Source: Rhynchopus euleeides (taxonomy: Eukaryota; Euglenozoa; Diplonemea; Diplonemida; Diplonemidae). Taken from it: a DNA stretch of 64,000 nucleotides. Shown piece after piece: positions 45,094-55,334 of the stretch; position 1 is the first letter of the stretch; each line of letters starts with the position of its first letter. Both the position numbers and the translations under genes were made by a program. The stretch covers positions 124,001-188,000 of the forward strand of contig OY723302.1 in NCBI GenBank assembly GCA_963210315.1, given 5' to 3'. The notes beneath the pieces are model-generated. The model saw only the letters and a program-made list of their open reading frames with translations, was not told where the DNA came from and ran no database searches.

Positions 45094-46175
45094 CTGGGGG
45101 GGGTCAAATTGTACTACCCCTTTAAATACAACTACCCCCTCAAATACAACTACCCCCCGGGTTTTTCAAAATAGATTGTTTTTCCAGTATATTAGTACTA
45201 CCCCCCTTTTTGCTCATTTTTTCCCCTTTCTAAGACTGTTGCCCCTGTAGTAGGGGCATGCCGCTGAGAAAAATCGTTGCACCGAGCCTCCTGGCTGAGC
45301 TGGTAATCAACGCCACGCTCTGAAGAGCAGCACTGCCAACCACCGCGGACCATCGGATACATAAGAACCCGTCCAACCCGTTTCTCCCACACAACTCTCC
45401 CGAAATGTGACCCGTCATGACCTGGCGAACCTTGAAGCGATCGCAAGGAAGAGCTGCAGTACGCAGTAACCTGCATGGGGGCACTGGCTGTGGGGGAGGT
45501 TGTCTAGCGACAAACTGGCGTTAGCTAGTGAGTCCTCGTTTGGAGACACCAGTCAGGTGGGGAGTTTCGTTGGGGCGGCACACTCTGTTACACATTAACG
45601 CAGGTGTCCTAAGCAAGCTCAGTGAGAACAGAAATCTCACGTAGAGCATAAGGGTAAAAGCTTGCTCGATACATGATCTTCAGTACCGATCCTCGGTGTG
45701 AAAGCATGGCCTAACGATCCTTTGGTCTCGCTTGAGCCTCTGCAAGCAGGTCATCGACCTCAAGAGACGCCCCTTCCACCCCGCCGAGCGAGGTGGGGCC
45801 CTCTCGAGCACGGCGCGCGACACGTGATTCGCCGCCGTGTTGAACACCAGTGACGCGGGTGTTTACTGGGTGTCGGTAGTGTACCGGCGAAGGGATCTGC
45901 ATGTGTATGATCCCCTTGGATCCCATTGAACCTCTGGAGGGTCTTTGGCCCGGAAGCCAACCCATAAACAAGGTTGAAATTAGGCAACTCACAACTGAAA
46001 TGACCCCATCACAATCCGTACGGATTCCAAACATGCCGATAAACAGCGTTTTGGCGACCTGGGGGTCATAAAAGTGACTCATTCGCACCAATTACCATTT
46101 ATCTACATTTTCACAATTTAGGCAAGCGGTCCCGCCTATTAGTACTACCCGGTAGTACTATTTGACCCCCCCCAG
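45094..46175. mobile_element. TA-flanked element carrying an LSU rRNA fragment
   Basis: Terminal inverted repeats CTGGGGGGGGTCAAAT(T/A)GTACTACC lie just inside TA dinucleotides (45092-45093 and 46176-46177). The tip GGGGGGTCAAAT is shared with the transposase-bearing element at 31303. No open frame of note. The interior includes an LSU rRNA segment (45535-45735) flanked by unassigned sequence that may be further rRNA or spacer. Confidence 0.75.
45535..45735 (+). rRNA. Large-subunit rRNA fragment (domain IV/V region), probably not functional
   Basis: Colinear matches to the conserved eukaryotic LSU segment ahead of the peptidyl-transferase ring: CAGTCAGGTGGGGAGTTT, TGGGGCGGCACA, AACGCAGGTGTCCTAAG, AGAACAGAAATCTCAC, AAGGGTAAAAGCTTG, CAGTACCGAT, GTGAAAGCATGGCCTAACG and ATCCTTTGGTCT. 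Just after this the similarity stops, before the expected GTTACCACAGGGATAACTGG. AGAACAGAAATCTCA and GGAGACACCAGTCAGG resemble kinetoplastid LSU more than animal LSU. It lies inside a transposon-like element. Confidence 0.85.
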
Positions 46176-46177
46176 TA

Positions 46178-47319
46178 ACCCTTTAGGAGTTATCTACACA
46201 TATATGTGTAGATAACTCAGATTTTTTTGGCCACTGGCACTCAGGCACTTTCTACTCGAAATTTTTGCCCGATTTTTTTTATGGTGAACTCGGATGTCGC
46301 AGTTCTTTCCACGAACGCCGGAGACAAAAATGGGCACGCCAAAGGGCAAATGTTTGTTGCGAGTGCAAAACTTGGAAAAAAACGGAAATTTCCGGAAATC
46401 GGGATTTTTTTGGGATCTGGGCACTTTGGGTTATTACCTGGGCAAAGTGTCTTCTACTACGACTTTTTCAAGATTTTTTTTTATGGTGAACTGTTCCGAA
46501 CTCAACGCGTCGTATTCTCGCAAAGAACACACATTTTTCCGGAAAAAAATGCAGTTGCCGGCGAAAGAACATTGTCGGCACTGCCTGCCCGGCACTTCAA
46601 ATTGTGGTGACCCGGGAAAAAAAAAAATTTCGGGAAAAATATGTTCTCGGAAACGGCGAGAACAGCGCATTTCACGACAGAAAAAAATCTGAAAAAATTC
46701 CAAATTTGAAAATTTTTCCGGCCGAAACCAAATTTCGGACCCACCTATTTTTCGGTTTTTGGTGGTTTCTGGCCACCCGAGGGTCCTGCACCTGTGGTCA
46801 CAGAAATGGCCTCGAAACACCCCCAGGCCCCCTAAAAACGCATTTCTGGAAAGATACGCCCCAAAACTGCCCGAAGGGTGCGTCTGAGTCTGGTGACCTG
46901 ACCCCACAAACCCTGCATTTTTCACCTTTTTCACCCAAAAATTGGATCAGCAGGCAAAAATCGAGATTTTTTGTCTTTTTCACCAAGTCTCGGCATCGTG
47001 AACTGCGCTGTCCTCGTTCTGCCCGAAAAACACATTTTTCGGATTTTTTTCCCGAATCTGGGGGTCCGGTTTGGCCACGTGGCTGGGCCCGAAAATCAGC
47101 CAAAACCATTTTGGGTGGTCATTGGGAGTCGCCTGCCGTGGGGAAAAAAATATTTTTTTTCACAAAAAAAAGTCGATTCTCGGATCGTTCTGAAACAACG
47201 CGTTTCACCATGAAAAAAAATTCCGATTTTGGTGTAGTAGAAAATTGCTTACTGGGCAAAGTGGCCAGAATTCCGGTTTTTGGGCCTTCTAAATCGTACC
47301 CCCCCGATGTCTAAAGGGT
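46178..47319. mobile_element. Element with ACCCTTTAG ends, abutting the rRNA-carrying element
   Basis: Ends ACCCTTTAG / CTAAAGGGT within TA (46176-46177, shared with the neighbour, and 47320-47321). A perfect short palindrome ATCTACACATATATGTGTAGAT follows the left end (46193-46214). The interior is A/T-runs with repeated TTTTTTTATGGTGAA and CGGAAATTTCCGG-like motifs, also seen at 14380 and 58500. Non-coding. Confidence 0.65.
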
Positions 47320-48727
47320 TAAAAACCGTAGAGTGCAGAGCCAAAACCAGTGGCACTCGGATTAATAGCACGGGTGGTTCCCCCACGAAAGATAGTGTGT
47401 GGGTGTGTGTGCGTGCGTGCGTACGTGTCTCTTTATATCGTGTAACATCAAGGCACCCTCCCCCTAGATAGGGATCGCAAGCACATGTTAAGGGGAAAAT
47501 TCCGACTGGCGAAAGATGAATTCGGGCTGCGCCGGAGCCCAGACAAAGTATCGGGGGAGAAAGACTCGTTCCAAGGGGCGGGGGCGGGGGGGGCAATCCT
47601 GGAGGGGGGTGAAGGGGCGGGGGGCGTCTGCGGGCACGGCGGAATGTCCAGCCGTTCCACAGTGAAGCCGGTGTATGTGTGACATGGTATGGTGGCAGTG
47701 TTGGAGCCGGCTGCTACCATGCATGCGCATATATCATTTACACAAAAATGCCATGTCAAGTGCAACCCCAAATAGGTTGGGAGCCTAACCTGCTTCGCGG
47801 TGTGACGGGTCTCCGCAAACAAAAGGGACCCCCCTCAGTGCATCACACATAGTGTAAACCGCACCACGTGTCGATTCAATATGTCACTCTTGTCACGGAG
47901 ATGAGAGGGGTCGAGGGGGGGCAGATGTGGGTTGAAGAGAGGCAGGTGTTCAGTCGAGCAAAACTCCCAGTGGGAACCTTTCACCCCGCCACGTTGAACA
48001 CATACATACAGGGGGTCTTCGCTACGGGGTGGTCGTCAGTGCATTTTGGTGCATTTCCTGTTGAATTGGCTGAAAACTGACGAAGTTTGTCGAAGTTTGT
48101 CGACCAGCAAAGACCCCCACACACATGAATCCTTTTTGCAGGGGTGCAGAGCACGCAGAGCGCCTGCTCTTGATACGAGAGCCCCCGGAACTGTCACCAC
48201 TTGCCTCTTGTCACAATGGGGGGGGGGGGGCGGGGGGTCGAAAATCGCTAGAACGCACCCACCCTCCCTCCCTCCTCTCCCGTTGGACGAAACAGAGAGG
48301 AAGGGTGTCTTCTTACTGCAGGTGCCGAAACGGTGCACTTTTGGGCTTTTGGACTCATTTCCTCCTATGTAGAGGAGGAAACCGAACTTTTTTTTGCCGA
48401 AACTTTGGTTTAGGTGACCCTACAGAAGACCCTACAGACCCCTGTCTCCAAGGCAGCCCCCCCTCCCGAAGATGAAGAAGAAGAAGACGAACAGACCCCC
48501 CCCCCCCCCACACTGCCCGATGGAGTGGTGCGAGCGGGGGGAGAGACACTCTAACGATCCCAGCACAAATCGTGACAAATTGGTGCCAAAGGCACAGAAA
48601 GTGTCTCCCCCCACAGCCCCCAGCCCCCTTATTTGGGATCGAAAAAAGGATGTAAAACAGGACGCCTCGGTGGCGGTGCCATCCGCCATGCCGGTGGAGC
48701 TGCGCCGGAGCCTGATCGGCGGTCAGT
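47320..48727. other. Intergenic, no gene seen
   Basis: G run at 48220-48235, C run at 48498-48510. The right edge includes the 3' UTR of the PP2C gene. Confidence 0.4.
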
Positions 48728-51131
48728 TCAGAACGGGCGGGCCATGCACATGGATGATTCCATCTGGTCGCCCCTGTGTGGTGGTGCAAGGCGCGGTGGG
48801 GTTGTGTGCCGTGGAGGGCAGTGCGGGTTGTCTGTGGGCCTAATCCGGGTAAAAACAAATGCAAAACCCGCAGCCTGATGAGGGGGTTGGGCACTTGTTG
48901 CTCCAAAGTGCTGCCTGCTGTCCTGTTGACACTGACAGGAGCCCATGCTGCAGTAAAACAAAGAAGGGGGAACTGTCAAATACGAAAAACAACTGCGATG
49001 TCACATACCCACCGAGGTCCTCCCCAGAATCGCACAGCAGCAGGTCGTTCTCTGGGGGTGGTTCGTCGAGAGCGCCGCCTGCTGGGATGCTATGTCCGTA
49101 AGGGACAGACAGGCTGGTGAGAAGCGGCGACACAGGGTTGGTTCCGGACGCTAAATGCTTGCTGTGGTGGTGTGGTGGGTGATGGCGGTGCGGCAAAAAG
49201 CGTAGCAACCGTGCTTCCCTTCTTCCTTAATGATGCGTTGACGCTTCCACCACCCTAGAGCCTGCTGCTTTGATGTGAGTGTGGAGCACATGTGAACACG
49301 AGATAGCTAGACACACAGAAAAGGAACAGGATCGTCGGAAGCACTCCTACACTTTTACGCATCATAAATGTGCGCCAAATCCGGGCAAAACAAAAGCAAC
49401 CCCGCAGCCTGATGAGGAGGTTGAATTTGTTGCCCAAGCGCTGCCTACTATCTTTTTGACACTGACAGGTTCCCTGTTGTGGTAAAAAATAAGACGCCCA
49501 CCTCCCCATCGGTGCCCGGAGCATGGTCTGGCTGTAATCTGATGCCGCTCTGCAAGCTGCCACCGCATCAAACGAAGTGCAGCACGCTCGTAGACGACAC
49601 TAGAAGGAGGGGCGGACGCCGTGGGCAACACCACCCCTCTCACCCCCTCCCCAAGCTGCGCCGGTGCATACTTCACAACCCTGGAGGCTTCTGCCAGTTC
49701 AGTGACAGACAGGGCTGAAGATGTGTCGAAGAAGAGGATAACGCAAGTGGTGTTGTCGCAATATCCCTGCGGCTTGGACGTCGCACGCTGTGTGTGTTGT
49801 GTGTGTGGGGATACCGAGCAGCGGTATGGCAGTCCGCCCTGGGCAGGGGCAGGGTCCCCAGCCAAAGAAAACTAAGGGAGCCGCCGTATTCTTCTTTCGC
49901 ACATTGAAAACGTGTGCTGCAGGATGGCCAGCAAAACAAATGATTTCTCGTTTCAAACCTCTCCTCCCGCTGTTGGGGGTCATCTCCCGGCAACCAATGC
50001 CCCAGCCAGGTGGAGGACGCGAACAGGGGTGTCGGCCTGCGTGTGCCCTGGTATTGGCGAGGGGGGCCACTGCAGTGCATACCTTGATGAGGTCGTCGGC
50101 ACACTTCTGCAGGGTGCACCCGAGGTACGCCTCTGCCGTGTCCACATCCATCTCGTCCCCTGTGGACTGGGAGCGCAGTCGCTGCAGGGTTTCTTGGATC
50201 TCGTTGTGGCGCTCCCTCACGAATGCGACGATCTCCTCATTGCTGAAGTGGTCATACAGCCCATCGCTCCCGATGACGAGGAATTTGTCGTTGACCCAGT
50301 CGATGTCTCGGCTGACGATGTCTGGCGTCTGGCTGATCAACTCTCTGCACATGCGGTTGCCGAGTGCGCGTGTGACGCACAGCACGCCGTTGACACGGTT
50401 GCGGAGCATCGTCCCCCCGCGTTCGATCACAGCCTGGACCTCGTCGGGGTTCTTGACGTTGTGGTCGGTGGTGAGGGCGACGCACGTGTCACCGGATGCA
50501 AGGACGGCCCGGCAGTCTCCTGCATTGGCGATCCACAGCTTGTCCCCGCGCACCAGGCAGGCCAGTGCCGTGCACCCTGCTTTGAGTTCGTCGCGATCCG
50601 CAATATCGTTGAACCCTTTGTCGACGACATCGAAAGCCTCGCGCAGTGCGACTTCCACATCGCAATCGAGCCCCCTTGTCCCGAACTCATAGAAGATCCG
50701 TTCATGCACGTATTCTGACGCCTCCCAGCCCCCGTGCCCGTCAAACACGCCGATCAGGTGATCAATCTGACTGTCGTCCACCTCGTCGGAGGAGCAAAGG
50801 GCAGCAACGCTGCCCACCCGTATACATCTGTCTTCCTGCGAGTCGCACGTGCCTGGGCTAGATGCAGCGTAGCTCTGAGAAGGGCGGGTGTGCAGTGAAG
50901 AGTGCGGCACAGTGGAGCAAGAAGAACCTGCCAGACGGGAGTTGCAGCGGGTGATGCAACACCCATCGCCAGCACTGCACTGCACTGCAACCCCAGTCCT
51001 GACCGCAAGCATACCTCGACCCGCCTCCCACTATGTGACACGAGGGGAAGTTCGATATGGCTCTCGTCGAGCGCACGCCGGCACTCTTCCAGCACATCTT
51101 TTCGCGTAAAGGTCGTTTTGCCAGACGACAT
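48728..51131 (-). CDS. PP2C-type metal-dependent Ser/Thr phosphatase, about five exons
   Basis: Exons 1-3 are firm: 51131-51015, 50874-50083, 49766-49672. Exons 4 (49161-49009) and 5 (48947-48728) fit the GTATG/CAG pattern and keep phase, giving 458 aa, but the 3' end is less sure: reading on from exon 3 stops at 49362 instead. PP2C motifs: EDR at 53-55, GVFDGHGG at 81-88 (metal Asp), AGCTALACLV, WIANAGDCRAV, DHNVKNPDE, VTRALGNR, LVIGSDGLYDHFSNEE, and the final metal site GYCDNTTCVILFF in exon 3. The catalytic core is complete and the enzyme should be active. Exons 4-5 are a Pro/Ser/Gln-rich tail. A roughly 100-bp segment of the last exon is duplicated in intron 3 (see 49372-49480). A CAG acceptor is 19 nt before the ATG. 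Confidence 0.88.
48850..49480. repeat. Duplicated roughly 100-bp segment in the 3' part of the PP2C gene
   Basis: 48850-48960 and 49380-49480 share CCGCAGCCTGATGAGG, TTGTTGC/GTTGCCC, GCTGCCT.CT, GACACTGACAGG and flanking A-rich sequence. On the gene strand each copy begins just after a possible acceptor (ACTGCAG and CAACAG), so they may be alternative last exons. Confidence 0.75.
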
Positions 51132-52241
51132 TAGCTTCGATGTGCCTTCTCTGCAGGCTTCTCCGACTTTTCGATATATACTCGGCCGAAGAAGCATATC
51201 GGGGCGACCTGTGCAAGGGTAAGGTGACGACCAGCTGCCCAACCACCAACATCCAGGGCAGGGTGCAAGCGCCCGGTTCCTATCAGGAGCCGGGCTTTGT
51301 GTGTGCGCACATAAAGCGGGAATATCCCGAACACACTCGTTTCGCCCTCCAACAGATCACACTCACTGGCAGTAACAGACACTAAATCGTTCATCTCACT
51401 CACTCTTGTAGTCAGTCACCACCAAGGTCATCTGTCGCTGTGCCCCACAGGCAGTGAACATACCCGTCTGCATGATCGTTAGTGCTGCTGCCGTAAGGCC
51501 CACAGGCAATGCCGATCTCTCGACCACATCTTTCTCCGATCTATCCGTCAGGACCAGGCCCCTGCTCTTCCGCCGTGAACCCAAATGGATGTTGCAATCC
51601 TGTTCCGGCACGGAGCATTCGAACAGCGACAGCGACTTCCCGCCACCGCTGCCAAACATTCCCTCAGACTTCGTCATATCATTTAGACTACAGTCCTGCA
51701 GTCGATGCGTCCCGCCCTCAAGGGGCAACGCTTGGGCAACCCAGAAGGGTGTGTGTACAGCGTGGCGTGTGTCTTGCCTGTGTGTGTGTGTGTGGTATCC
51801 CAATATCCGAGGGAGGTGTATCATTGTGCAAAATCGACCCCCTCCAGACGAGCCAACCGCCCATTTTTCTCAATGTGTCGTGGAAGATCATGTTTCAAAT
51901 GCAACACACACGAGGGGTGGAAGCTGGGCAAGAGGGGGTTGGATGGCGGGTGGCGGGGGAAGGGTATCACTCACCCACCACCGACTTCTTCCTTTCCGCA
52001 GTAACGGGCAAGATTTTTATTGGAGGGGGGTAGGGGTGGGAAGGGGCGCCAATATCCACGGGGTGAACTGCCGTGGATATTTCCCAGCGGGAATCCCCCC
52101 TCCCCCCCCCCCCCCGCTCCATCCAGCACACACCTGCGAAAACAAACCCAAAACCGGTGGCATCGAACGTTTTCCAAAGTGAGAATACAAAACCCCCTCG
52201 CCCTATCTACGCCATTTTCTACTGAGATGCCTGGCCATGCT
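51132..52241. other. Intergenic between the canopy-like and PP2C genes
   Basis: No gene seen. Short C run at 52095-52110. Includes the promoter or leader region of PP2C and the 3' UTR of the canopy-like gene. Confidence 0.45.
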
Positions 52242-55200
52242 TTAGAGATCCCCCGTGTCATCGGATTCTGCCGTGTCGTCGTTATCAGCCTGCTTCTGGC
52301 TTGCCTTGCCTGCATTCGGATCCTCCGTTTCGGTGACGTGGTGCAGGTGCTGCCCTGCATTGTCGAAGAAGCCCTCCTTTTTGAGCTGGCGGTACATCTT
52401 GCGCGCCTCATCCTCGTCCATCCCCTCCTTCATCATCTCGTCGATCGCAAGGTCCTCCACGTCATCCCGAGTGTACATCGTCATCGCATCCTCAGGCATA
52501 TACGGGACCTTCTTCATCGTCGCCATCTGCTGCTCACCTGCCATCTCCTGTTCCGAAGCCTCCTGCACCACCTCAGCTGCCACGGCTGTGCGCAGCTTCT
52601 TCGGGATGTCTCCACGCTTGAAGCGTTTGTGGCACGGCCCGACCTCGCCGGAATCGCCTCCTGAGACGCACAGGTAGTCAGTCATCCACTTCAGCGGCTT
52701 CTTCTGCAGCAGGGGGCGGGGAGTGGGGATGATGGGGGATGGTGAGTGCGATGTGGTTCACTTCGGAAGACAAGGCTGGTGGTGTCGGGGGGTATTTCCC
52801 CCCCCCCCCCTAGGCAGTGTTGTAATATACCCTGACCCCCCGCCACGTATCGAGTATATATACGTATATATACGTCGCGTATTATACCCTAAAATACGTA
52901 TATATACGTAGTATACGCGGTGCTCGGGCGGTGGCGGATACCCGAGCCCAATGGGCTCTTTGAGGAAGGCATGGTACACCTGCTCCTTCTTGGCGGTGCC
53001 GGGGCAAACCCTGACACCACGCTCGCCAAGGAAATGTGCACTGCACTTCGCTGCACCGCCCACAAAAACACGAATGTATAACGTCATCAACCCTTCCCCC
53101 GCCAGGTCCTCCACGACCCACGCATCAGCCCACTTCCGCTTCTTCCCCTCCTCAGGCATATATTGCAGTGAGGAGGGGACTACACAGGCTGAGCCTGTGG
53201 CAAGGTGACCAACGGTACCGGTACCGTTGGTCACCTTGCCATCTTGTGCGCACGTCAAGGCTGCAGGGTGATGGGAACGGGCGTGAGAGGTGCTTGGGAA
53301 ATGACTAAAGCCTTCCCACGGAGTACCAACAAAAAGGCCGAAAACCAGGGTATTCTGAGGGGGCCACGTATACGTATATATACGTATATATACGCATACG
53401 TATTATACGTATATTTCAACACTGCCCCTAGGGGGGGTCAAATGGGGGTGACAAACACGATTTTTCAAAAAACCGGCGCAGAGGCCCCAAAGCCCCCGTA
53501 AACCCTCCAAACCCCCCCAGATCGGTCCGGAAACCCATCGAACCCCACTTTTCCACCATTCCGGGCACCTCAGGTGCCCGAATTGGGGTACCTAAATTTT
53601 GTGCCACCGTTTGGTACCGGACAGTGCCACTGTGTGGGAGGTTGGAAAAGAAAATGCCCCAACACACCACATCTGAGGGTTGCAATGCATGTTGCTTGCC
53701 AACCACGTCATCCGGTGGGTGTCAGGCGCTATGTAGGTGGCATGAGCCAGGTCTTCGATGTGTTCTGGCTTGTATATGTACCTCCCTGCCTGCGGCACAG
53801 GCACTGCCTTTGTCCCCCACACCAGCCACAGAGAGCGTATTGTACTCGGTCCACGGTTGCTGATTCATTGTGATGCGTTGTATCCTCGAGTGAACGTCAC
53901 ACACTAGTGGCACCACCACCCGCCATCCGAGAGCTGTATTGACTTTGCGCCCTTCCGTTGCATTCACCTCGCCACGCATATTGCACCGTTCAGTACCAGT
54001 GCTCTTGGGTCAGGCAAAGTAGACCGCAGCAACTACCAATTCTGGCACAATGGGTACCACGACAGCGCACTTCGTGTGTTCCCGGAATGTACAGCTCGTG
54101 TTGCAACAGTCGTTGTCAACACATCCCGGTTGTGGAGCACTGCTGCACAGGAATCACACGACCATCTGGACTTGTTCCGTACCTACAGGCAGCCTCCCGG
54201 TGCATGGTGGCAGGGAGGTACATATACAAGCCAGAACTCATCGAAGACCTGGCTAATGCCACCTACATAGCGCCTGACACCCACCGGATGACGTGGTTGG
54301 CAAGCAACATGCATTGCAACCCTCAGATGTGGTGTGTTGGGGCATTTTCTTTTCCAACCTCCCACACAGTGGCACTGTCCGGTACCAAACGGTGGCACAA
54401 AATTTAGGTACCCCAATTCGGGCACCTGAGGTGCCCGGAATGGTGGAAAAGTGGGGTTCGATGGGTTTCCGGACCGATCTGGGGGGGTTTGGAGGGTTTA
54501 CGGGGGCTTTGGGGCCTCTGCGCCGGTTTTTTGAAAAATCGTGTTTGTCCACGTAAAAGGGTGGCATTTGACCCCCCCTACCCCCCCCCCCCCGTGCAGG
54601 AGCAAACACTATCTGTGCCCCCGCTGGATCGTAAAGTGACCGTGACAAGCTTCTTGTTGTGTGTGAACAAAAAAACACCCACGGAGAGAGCGCGGCAGCA
54701 GGGGCGGCCACAGTGCAAAAAATCGCATGTTCCTTTCCCACTCCCACACGCTGTGACAAACATTAATTGGCCCCGCTGCTGGCCTGCTGTTGGGAGACAG
54801 TCCCTTGATGTGCGCGCTCCCACCACCACCACTGTCCACGAGCCATACCGAGTAGAGGTGTGCCGACAAGTCGCTGTCCCCCAGAAGGTAGACGGAGCAT
54901 GCATCAGCCAGAGAGCGCACCTTGCGTCTCAGCTTCCCGGGGAAGCCGATGTCATGGACGACGATCTTGTGCTTCCCCTTCACCTCCTCCACGCCGAAGT
55001 CGAAGTAGCGGAGCCACCTGCCTTCGGGCTGGCGTGGGTCACATGCCTGCTCCATCAGCTCTTGGATAGCGTCCTCCTTCTGCCGCAGACCCTTCTGCTT
55101 CTCGTTGTATTTCACGAGCTCGTTTGCATGGCGGACGCCTTCCTTGCACACATCGCACCCGACGTGCCGCGTGATGCCAGGGAACGCTGTGAACTTCTTC

Positions 55201-55286
55201 TTCTTCGCATCCGCCAGCGGGCAGTGCACCGCAAGCACCAGTGCCAGCACCGCCACGGCGTGCGCCACAGCAGGCATGGGGCGCAT
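52242..55286 (-). CDS. Canopy/saposin-like (DUF3456-type) secretory-pathway protein, two exons split by a 2.1-kb intron
   Basis: Exon 1 is 55286-54849 (146 codons, donor GTATGG) and exon 2 is 52703-52242 (acceptor CTGCAG). Both are phase 0 and give 299 aa. A signal peptide (residues 1-27, core VAVLALVLAV) is followed by exactly six cysteines, at 44, 47, 82, 130, 158 and 170, in the CxxC...C...C...C...C layout of the canopy family, whose members act as ER chaperones or co-chaperones. The last two cysteines come from exon 2 (DYLCVSGGDSGEVGPC), which supports the join. The rest of exon 2 is charged and helical (DDVEDLAIDEMMKEG, EDEARKMYRQL) with an acidic tail and no classic KDEL. The intron holds two transposable elements that make up most of its length. 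The ER role is inferred from the family. Confidence 0.75.
52813..53428. mobile_element. TA-flanked element in the canopy-gene intron, with TATATACG arrays at its ends
   Basis: Inverted ends GGCAGTGTTG-AATATAC (left at 52813, right reaching 53428 with two extra bases) between TA at 52811-52812 and 53429-53430. Both ends carry alternating TATATACG/CGTATATA arrays. The middle has a 42-bp perfect palindrome and a minus-strand open frame (about 53172-52917) with a plausible but unrecognised peptide (KKRKWADAWVVEDLAGEG). The right TA is shared with transposon copy 2. Confidence 0.7.
53199..53240. repeat. Perfect 42-bp palindrome centred on GGTACCGGTACC
   Basis: The left half GGCAAGGTGACCAACGGTACC is followed at once by its exact inverse. 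A second imperfect palindrome (CACAGGCT-G-AGCCTGTG) adjoins it at 53183-53199. Confidence 0.97.
53431..54578 (-). mobile_element. Transposon copy 2: deleted, foldback derivative of copy 1
   Basis: Same termini as copy 1 in the opposite orientation, between TA at 53429-53430 and 54579-54580. The two ends form nearly identical inverted arms of about 365 bp (53431-53797 and 54208-54578). Both include the SAP-coding 3' end of the transposase next to the terminal repeat, so the 3' end has been copied onto the other side. Between them lie minus-strand pieces matching copy 1 at about 32850-33100 and 33510-33740, full of stops. Most of the catalytic region is deleted. Confidence 0.92.
53700..54195 (-). 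pseudogene. Decayed transposase remnant in copy 2
   Basis: Reading right to left, the sequence follows copy 1 from the WLCRSCAAVLHNRD region through RGEVNATEGRK (copy 1: RGEMNVTEARK), then jumps to the end of the gene with the SAP segment (GRYIYKPEHIEDLAHATYIA). Frameshifts and deletions abound. The codon that is TAG in copy 1 is GAG here, in the context TGGACC-GAG-TAC. Confidence 0.85.
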
Positions 55287-55334
55287 CGACACCGAAACCC
55301 CCCAACCTCGCGCGAGCCCCAGCGCAGGGGCCTC

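Noticed and set aside
52917..53172. Inclusion of this frame as an exon of the canopy-like gene
   Set aside because: Joining it to exon 1 breaks frame, while direct joining of exon 1 to exon 2 restores the six-cysteine pattern; kept only as a finding.
54253..54759. Minus-strand frame running from the canopy-gene intron into the transposon end
   Set aside because: It translates the terminal inverted repeat; the same peptide (PPFYVDKHDFSKNR) appears at the end of copy 1, so it is not a gene.
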